Shown here one piece after another: positions 59,337 through 64,000 of a stretch of DNA of 64,000 bases (the first letter of the stretch is position 1; each line of letters begins with the position of its first letter). The stretch is from Candidatus Saccharimonadota bacterium (GTDB lineage Bacteria > Patescibacteriota > Saccharimonadia > Saccharimonadales > Saccharimonadaceae). A model generated the notes under the pieces. The model did not search any database. It worked only from the letters and a program-made list of their open reading frames with translations, and was not told the origin of the DNA. The DNA lies in the NCBI GenBank assembly GCA_017513905.1, contig JAFWMR010000013.1, positions 1 through 64,000 of the forward strand, given 5' to 3'. The position numbers were made by a program, and so were the translations under genes.

Positions 59337-60566
59337 CTATTTCTTAGCTGGTTTAGGCTGGCGAAAAATTTTATGAATTAGATAGCCGAAACCAAAGCAG
59401 GCTGCTACACCCGTAAAGAGTGGACCGACGTATGGTATCAAACCCAGAAGTTGCACAAGCATTATACCAACGACATACTTCAAGAAAATGTGCATGTTTT
59501 CCTTCTTGAAGACTTTCACCGCAATTACATTGCCAATTACGCCACCCGTGACACTTGTAGACAGATAAGCAAATAGACCATATATAATGATGCCAATTAT
59601 GCCAAGCGGTAAACCGATAACCGTAATCATGATAAAGATGCTAGCTAGTGGAATTCCAAGCAGAAGACCAAGTCCGAGTGCAAGATCTTTCCAGGAGTTT
59701 ACGACTGAAAATTCATCAACCAAACGCTTAGCGAATTTGCTGGCAATCGCAACTAGCACGATTGTCACTAGTAAACGTCCCAGTAGTAGGATTATCTTCA
59801 TGGTTGCACTTTCGCCAAAGGAGATTTCGTTGGTTGGAGCGGCGTAGGTAACTATCTCTCCTGTTGCTAAATCTTCGAGGCCAGTGATTCTTGCTGTGTC
59901 GTTATACTTGAAAGTGCCAGCTATAGATGATCTCCCCTTAATAACGATGTCGCTCGCTTCTACCGTAAGGTTTCCATCAATTGTAACATTCTCAAGAACA
60001 ACACGGTTACCGCCTACGAATGCGTTGCCGGCGAGATTGGCCTTAATCAAGACAGTGGTGGCGGCGGCAAATAGGTCACGTCCGATGAGAGTATCTTCGC
60101 CTAGTTCAATTGCGCTGCCTGCAACAAAGAGATCCTTCTTGATATTGCCATTAATCTTGAGGGAGTTACCAGCAAAGGCGCCGTATTCGGCGATTCCGGT
60201 AAACTCTACCAGGTTGCCGGCAAGAAAATGAATGCCTTTTACATCAGTATTAGATTTAACATCGTTGCCCGCTAAGAGAAAAGTATGGTCAACAACGCGT
60301 TCGGATTCAATTGTAGTACCAGACTCACTGTATGTGTCGTTTTCTGTTTTTGGAGCAATTAAGGCGTCTGCTTTCTTGTTATCATCGCCTTCTTCTAAGG
60401 CTTCATCACCACAGTTGGTATAAATCGGATTACCGTCTTTGTCGTACCCTACGGGCCCATCGCTACCACATGCGTGTGCTGGCGAAATAGCAGATGCCAA
60501 ACTAAGCGTTAAGGCGGCCGCAATGCCTAAAATTATCTCAGAAAAAAGTTTTAATTTTTTAGCCAT
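59337..60566 (-). CDS. Membrane protein with bactofilin-like beta-helix ectodomain
   Basis: 409 residues. Signal peptide about 1-32 (ending SPAHA), an acidic linker, then regular short strands of a polymer-forming helix type (FLAGNDVKSNTDVKGIHFLAGNL..., KKDLFVAGSAIELGEDTLIGRDLF, VTIDGNLTVEASDIVIKG). About four membrane segments follow (IILLLGRLLVTIVLVAIASK, ASIFIMITVIGLPLGIIGII and others). Promoter TTAACA / 17 / TATAAT, Shine-Dalgarno AAGGAG. It is upstream of ung and transcribed with it. A structural envelope role is inference. Confidence 0.85.
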   Translation of the reverse strand: MAKKLKLFSEIILGIAAALTLSLASAISPAHACGSDGPVGYDKDGNPIYTNCGDEALEEGDDNKKADALIAPKTENDTYSESGTTIESERVVDHTFLLAGNDVKSNTDVKGIHFLAGNLVEFTGIAEYGAFAGNSLKINGNIKKDLFVAGSAIELGEDTLIGRDLFAAATTVLIKANLAGNAFVGGNRVVLENVTIDGNLTVEASDIVIKGRSSIAGTFKYNDTARITGLEDLATGEIVTYAAPTNEISFGESATMKIILLLGRLLVTIVLVAIASKFAKRLVDEFSVVNSWKDLALGLGLLLGIPLASIFIMITVIGLPLGIIGIIIYGLFAYLSTSVTGGVIGNVIAVKVFKKENMHIFLKYVVGIMLVQLLGLIPYVGPLFTGVAACFGFGYLIHKIFRQPKPAKK

Positions 60567-60616
60567 AATACTCCTTACTTGGATTATTATACGCTACTCT
60601 TCAAAAGTTGTTAAGC

Positions 60617-62044
60617 CTATTTTAACTTATTTTGCAAAATTGCAGATACGGCGGAAGGATTGGCCTTGCCGCGAGATTCTTTCATAACTTGACCGACTAG
60701 AAAACCAAGTACTTTTTCTTGGCCAGCTTTGTAATCGGCTTGCGCTTTGGCTGTTTCTGGCTTAGCTAACACTGCATCTACTATTGCCTCCAGCGCCCCG
60801 GAATCATTTTCTTGAATTAAATTAAGTTCTTTGGCTAGACTACTTGGGGTTTTACTAGCGTGCTTGGATTCAAATAGCTTGATAAACACTTCTTTAGCGG
60901 AGGTGGACGATAGTTCGTTCTTTGACTTCATGGTGGCAAGCTCAATGAGCTGGCTAGCACTTGGAAGAGCGTCATTCAATAAACTTTGGTTCTCTTCGGC
61001 TAGAAGAACCGAGGCGAATAAATTCGCAATATAATCAACCATTAATTGATCACTATTTGCAATTTCCGCGAGGCGTATAGCTAGCTCTGGATAATCAAGT
61101 AGTACCTCTAATGTGTCTACAGAAATCATTTTTGCAAATCGCGTACGGTAGTCGGCAGGGAGATCTGGACACTTGCCGTATTCCGTGTCGATGAATTCGC
61201 GCGAAAGGCTAAGTGGCGGGAGATCGGGTTCTGGCATATAGCGATAATCTTGGGCCTCTTCCTTGTTGCGTTGGGCGGTCGTTACTCCCGTCGCATCGGA
61301 CCAACCACGAGTTTCTTGGACAACTTTTTCGCCTTTATCAAGAAGTTTAGACTGACGTTCGTATTCGTATGCGGCAGCACGTTCAATGCTGCGGAAACTG
61401 TTTAGATTCTTAATTTCTGCGCGTGTACCAAGTTTTTTGTCGCCTGGTTTTTTAAGGGAAATATTGACGTCAAAGCGCATGTTGCCATTATACAAATCGC
61501 CATTGGTCACTCCGGCATAAATCATGTTTCGCCATAGCTCTTTACAATAGTCACGTGCCTCTTCTGGTGATGAGATATCCGGCATAGAAACAATTTCTAG
61601 CAGTGGCGTGTCGACCCTATTTAAGTCGACTAGCGAATAAGTATCAAAATGTGTCAGTTTGCCAGCGTCCCCTTCTAGGTGAGCATTCTCGATACGAATC
61701 TTTTTGCCGGAAGGAAGTTCAATATACCCCTCTCCTACAATTGGGTGATAGAATTGTGTAATCTGGTAGCCTTTCGGTGAATCTGGATAGAAATAATGTT
61801 TACGATCAAAGCGCGACTCCGGGTTGATCTTTGCGTTCATGGCTGCTCCAGCACGGATTGCTAGCTTAACTGCTTCCCCGTTCAGCCTTGGGAGCATTCC
61901 AGGCAAAGCATAGTCGACTGGCGACACGCACGAATTTGGTTCTTTGCCGCGGGCATCATTATCAACTTCTGAAAAAAGCTTGGTTTTGGTTTTCAACTGA
62001 ACATGGCACTCAATGCCAATTGTAATATCATATTTTCTGCTCAT
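60617..62044 (-). CDS. gatB: Asp-tRNA(Asn)/Glu-tRNA(Gln) amidotransferase subunit B
   Basis: 475 residues. It binds the mischarged tRNA and receives ammonia from GatA. IGIECHVQLKTKTKLFS, FDRKHYFYPDSPKGYQITQ, ENAHLEGDAGKL and DLNRVDTPLLEIVSMPD are family landmarks. The C-terminal YqeY-like domain ends QVMKESRGKANPSAVSAIL. Its ATG shares one base with the stop of the HEPN-like gene (TAATG). Confidence 0.97.
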   Translation of the reverse strand: MSRKYDITIGIECHVQLKTKTKLFSEVDNDARGKEPNSCVSPVDYALPGMLPRLNGEAVKLAIRAGAAMNAKINPESRFDRKHYFYPDSPKGYQITQFYHPIVGEGYIELPSGKKIRIENAHLEGDAGKLTHFDTYSLVDLNRVDTPLLEIVSMPDISSPEEARDYCKELWRNMIYAGVTNGDLYNGNMRFDVNISLKKPGDKKLGTRAEIKNLNSFRSIERAAAYEYERQSKLLDKGEKVVQETRGWSDATGVTTAQRNKEEAQDYRYMPEPDLPPLSLSREFIDTEYGKCPDLPADYRTRFAKMISVDTLEVLLDYPELAIRLAEIANSDQLMVDYIANLFASVLLAEENQSLLNDALPSASQLIELATMKSKNELSSTSAKEVFIKLFESKHASKTPSSLAKELNLIQENDSGALEAIVDAVLAKPETAKAQADYKAGQEKVLGFLVGQVMKESRGKANPSAVSAILQNKLK

Positions 62045-62469
62045 TATATTGCTCCTAGATCTCTTAATGCTTGCCTGTAAACGGCTAACGCGTGCTTCGC
62101 TTGGCTATATTCAACTCGAAAGCCAGGTTCGTGAGCAATTTGGTTGCGGAGTTTGTGCGCATTCCAAACAGCATTCGTTTTCGAGAATTTATCCTGGCCA
62201 CATTTTTTTAGCCGTTCCCCCATTGTTTTACCAGGAAGTCCCATTTCCATTAAGGCCTTATCAAGAAGTTTATCGCCTTCAACTATCGCCATATTATAAC
62301 TTTGATAATTTTCGCGAGTAAGTGAGTTCTCTATAGCAAGAAAGTCAGATTGGTATTCTAGCTTATTAAAGGCATATTTACGTTTACTGGTTAGAATTAT
62401 AGCAACAAAGATTAATAAGCCCACAACTGCAATCGAGCCAAATAACGCGTAAAAAGATGCGTTCCCCAT
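62044..62469 (-). CDS. Membrane-anchored HEPN-like protein inside the gat operon
   Basis: 141 residues. A membrane helix (residues 6-26, YALFGSIAVVGLLIFVAII) precedes a helical domain ending with AHKLRNQIAHEPGFRVEYSQAKHALAVYRQAL. RNQIAH has the Arg-x4-His spacing of HEPN domains, some of which are RNases. It overlaps both gatA and gatB by one base each, so it is translated with them. Role in amidotransferase function or in tRNA handling is unknown. Confidence 0.72.
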   Translation of the reverse strand: MGNASFYALFGSIAVVGLLIFVAIILTSKRKYAFNKLEYQSDFLAIENSLTRENYQSYNMAIVEGDKLLDKALMEMGLPGKTMGERLKKCGQDKFSKTNAVWNAHKLRNQIAHEPGFRVEYSQAKHALAVYRQALRDLGAI

Positions 62470-63863
62470 TAGACGAGTTCCTCCGTAATTTTTATAAGGT
62501 TTTTGTCCGAGCGGCGTGGTCCAATAATTTGGAGACCTAGTGGCAAGCCAGCTTTGTTTTTACCAGCTGGAAAAGCGACTGCAGGAAGACCAGCAAGATT
62601 AACAGGTACTGACATGACATCTTCAAGATACATAGAGACAGGATCATCTACTTTCTCTCCAAGCTTAAAAGCTGGATTCGGCGAAACTGGGCTAAGAATC
62701 GCGTCAACCCGCTCGAATGCTTTGTCGAATTCGTTAATAATGAGCGTTCTAGCTTTTGCGGCTTTCAGAAAGAACGCATCGTAGAATCCAGAGCTTAATA
62801 CGAAGTTGCCAATCATGATGCGACGTTTATTCTCGCGCATAAATCCCTCGCTGCGGGTATTTTCAAATAATAAGTCGATCGATGTCTTGTTATCAGTAGC
62901 TTTGAGGTCGCCAGAACGAAAACCATAGCGAACACCATCGTAGCGAGAAAGATTGGAAGCGACTTCGGCTGGTTGAATAATATAGTATGCCGCTAGTGCA
63001 TATTCGAGGGTTGGCATGGATAATTCAACAGTCTCGTAACCCATTGAGTGTAAGCTAGTTAACTTGGACTCAAGTGCAGATTTGATCTCCGGATCAAGCG
63101 CTGGCGAATTCATAAATTCTTTGACGTATCCGATGCATTTCTTGGTTAATTGCGTGTCGTCTTTGCCATAAAAATCTGGAAGCGTAGTTTGGTCTTTGGA
63201 ATCTTGACCCGCAGTGATAGACATTAATAGATCTAGATCTGACGCTGATTTGGTAAAAAATCCAATCACATCAAGTGATGATGCCATTGCTACTACTCCA
63301 TAGCGAGAGATCGTTCCGTACGTCGGTTTAATACCATATACACCATTAAACGACGCAGGTTGACGGATTGAGCCGCCAGTATCGGAGCCAGTCGCAAATT
63401 GAACACAGTCTAGCGCAACTGCGACTGCTGAACCGCCAGATGATCCACCCGCGACACGTGACCTATCAGCTGAATTCTTGGTTGGGCCATAGTATGAGTT
63501 TTCAGTCGACGAACCATGAGCAAAAGCATCTAGATTAACGCATCCAACACATATGGCACCTTCTTTTTCTAGCTTTTCCGCCGTAGTCGAATCAATCGGC
63601 GAGATAAATTCTGTAAGAATTTTTGCAGACGCATCGGCTGGACGATGCTTAGAAAGAAAGTTCGCTTTAAGCGCATATGGCACGCCAGCAAGGCGCCCTA
63701 CTGGTTCACCTTTTTTTATCTTAGCATCAATTTCTTCAGCTTTCTTAATGGCAGCATCCTTGTCTACAAAGGTGAAGATGTGCCAATCATTAGTCTCTTC
63801 GATACGCTTCAATGATGCTTTGATCAAAGAGACTGCAGTGGTAGTAGAATTCGCTAGTTTCAT
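62469..63863 (-). CDS. gatA: Asp-tRNA(Asn)/Glu-tRNA(Gln) amidotransferase subunit A
   Basis: 464 residues. It hydrolyses Gln to supply ammonia. The amidase signature has Lys in YALKANFLSK, GGSSGGSAVAVALD (cis-Ser) and GSDTGGSIRQPASFNG (nucleophile Ser). PTYGTISRYGVVAMASSLDVIG follows. It starts 2 nt after gatC. With no glutaminyl-tRNA synthetase in the window, an indirect Gln-tRNA route is likely. Confidence 0.97.
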   Translation of the reverse strand: MKLANSTTTAVSLIKASLKRIEETNDWHIFTFVDKDAAIKKAEEIDAKIKKGEPVGRLAGVPYALKANFLSKHRPADASAKILTEFISPIDSTTAEKLEKEGAICVGCVNLDAFAHGSSTENSYYGPTKNSADRSRVAGGSSGGSAVAVALDCVQFATGSDTGGSIRQPASFNGVYGIKPTYGTISRYGVVAMASSLDVIGFFTKSASDLDLLMSITAGQDSKDQTTLPDFYGKDDTQLTKKCIGYVKEFMNSPALDPEIKSALESKLTSLHSMGYETVELSMPTLEYALAAYYIIQPAEVASNLSRYDGVRYGFRSGDLKATDNKTSIDLLFENTRSEGFMRENKRRIMIGNFVLSSGFYDAFFLKAAKARTLIINEFDKAFERVDAILSPVSPNPAFKLGEKVDDPVSMYLEDVMSVPVNLAGLPAVAFPAGKNKAGLPLGLQIIGPRRSDKNLIKITEELV

Positions 63864-63865
63864 AA

Positions 63866-64000
63866 TTATAGAACCTTTGGAACCTTAATTTGATGCTCGC
63901 ATTCTTCTTTTGCGAGTGCTAATAAATCTTCGCGACTGGCATCTTGGGTTACAATATCATCTGGGCGCCATACATTTTTCATTTCAAAGACCTGATAAGT
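63866..64000 (-). CDS. gatC: Amidotransferase subunit C, 5' part beyond window
   Basis: The reading frame enters from the right edge and gives KNVWRPDDIVTQDASREDLL then ALAKEECEHQIKVPKVL and TAA at 63866. The ending Arg-Pro-Asp and (I/V)-x-VPKVL is typical of GatC, which wraps GatA onto GatB. Order gatC-gatA-HEPN-like-gatB. Confidence 0.9.
   Translation of the reverse strand, partial: TYQVFEMKNVWRPDDIVTQDASREDLLALAKEECEHQIKVPKVL

Noticed and set aside
1-64000. UGA read as Gly, as in some other Patescibacteria
   Set aside because: UGA ends several complete genes at the expected place (dCMP deaminase at 58620, the hydrolase, the DegT-type gene) and no conserved domain is broken by an in-frame UGA.
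1-64000. CRISPR array or classical defence cluster
   Set aside because: No regularly spaced direct repeats and no cas, restriction or toxin-antitoxin genes were recognised; the HEPN-like protein lacks a partner antitoxin.

Overview
The window looks like chromosome of a Saccharibacteria (TM7) or closely related Patescibacteria cell. This is inferred from gene content and style, not from a marker tree. The grounds are very tight packing, almost every gene on the minus strand, short versions of housekeeping enzymes (MetK 322 aa, RsmD 160 aa), large secreted repeat proteins, LPxTG-like sorting signals, an indirect Gln-tRNA pathway (gatCAB) and an anaerobic ribonucleotide reductase. UGA behaves as an ordinary stop.

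Layout by coordinate: 1-3.4 kb holds a giant secreted repeat protein (cut by the window edge) and a small TPR-like membrane protein. 3.4-11.1 kb holds trigger factor, an FAD-linked oxidase, thymidine and thymidylate kinases and an asymmetric ABC exporter pair. 11.2-17.9 kb holds a WG-repeat-like membrane protein, ileS and an ftsZ-nrdR-thioredoxin-like operon. 17.9-23.6 kb is a second giant Cys-pair repeat protein related to the first. 23.7-28.9 kb is a five-gene cell-wall operon (MurF-like ligase, hydrolase, DegT-type PLP enzyme, two FemX). 29-37.3 kb holds rpsJ, metK behind an S-box (SAM-I) riboswitch, xthA, smpB, an exported HNH nuclease, rplA, cdsA, rplK, nusG, secE and tRNA-Leu. 37.3-42.3 kb holds a flippase-like membrane protein, an LPSTG protein, rsmD, recG and trmD. 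42.3-44.1 kb is a compositionally foreign island with two secreted Cys-tailed proteins. 44.2-47.2 kb is nrdDG under two NrdR boxes. 47.2-58 kb is a surface block: a PKAPDSG protein, a P-type ATPase, two ~930-aa paralogous membrane proteins and a cutinase-vWA fusion. 58-64 kb holds dCMP deaminase, ung, a bactofilin-like membrane protein and gatB / HEPN-like / gatA / gatC.

Regulation is readable from sequence. Twelve ORFs have TATAAT ending 6-8 nt before the start codon, which implies leaderless mRNAs; operon-internal genes and ribosomal-protein genes instead have leaders and Shine-Dalgarno sites. At three ribosomal-protein gene ends the terminator runs nearly or directly into the next gene's -10. 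The nrdDG promoter carries two NrdR boxes 32 bp apart, while the window's own NrdR has lost all four zinc cysteines.

Taken together the genes describe a small, host-dependent anaerobe that salvages nucleotides (tdk, tmk, dCMP deaminase, exported nuclease), decorates its envelope with sortase-type and giant repeat proteins, and may act on host lipids through a secreted cutinase. The best candidates for something undescribed are the Cys-tailed island, the giant-protein repeat family, the cutinase-vWA / 930-aa paralogue block and the MurF/DegT/FemX operon.
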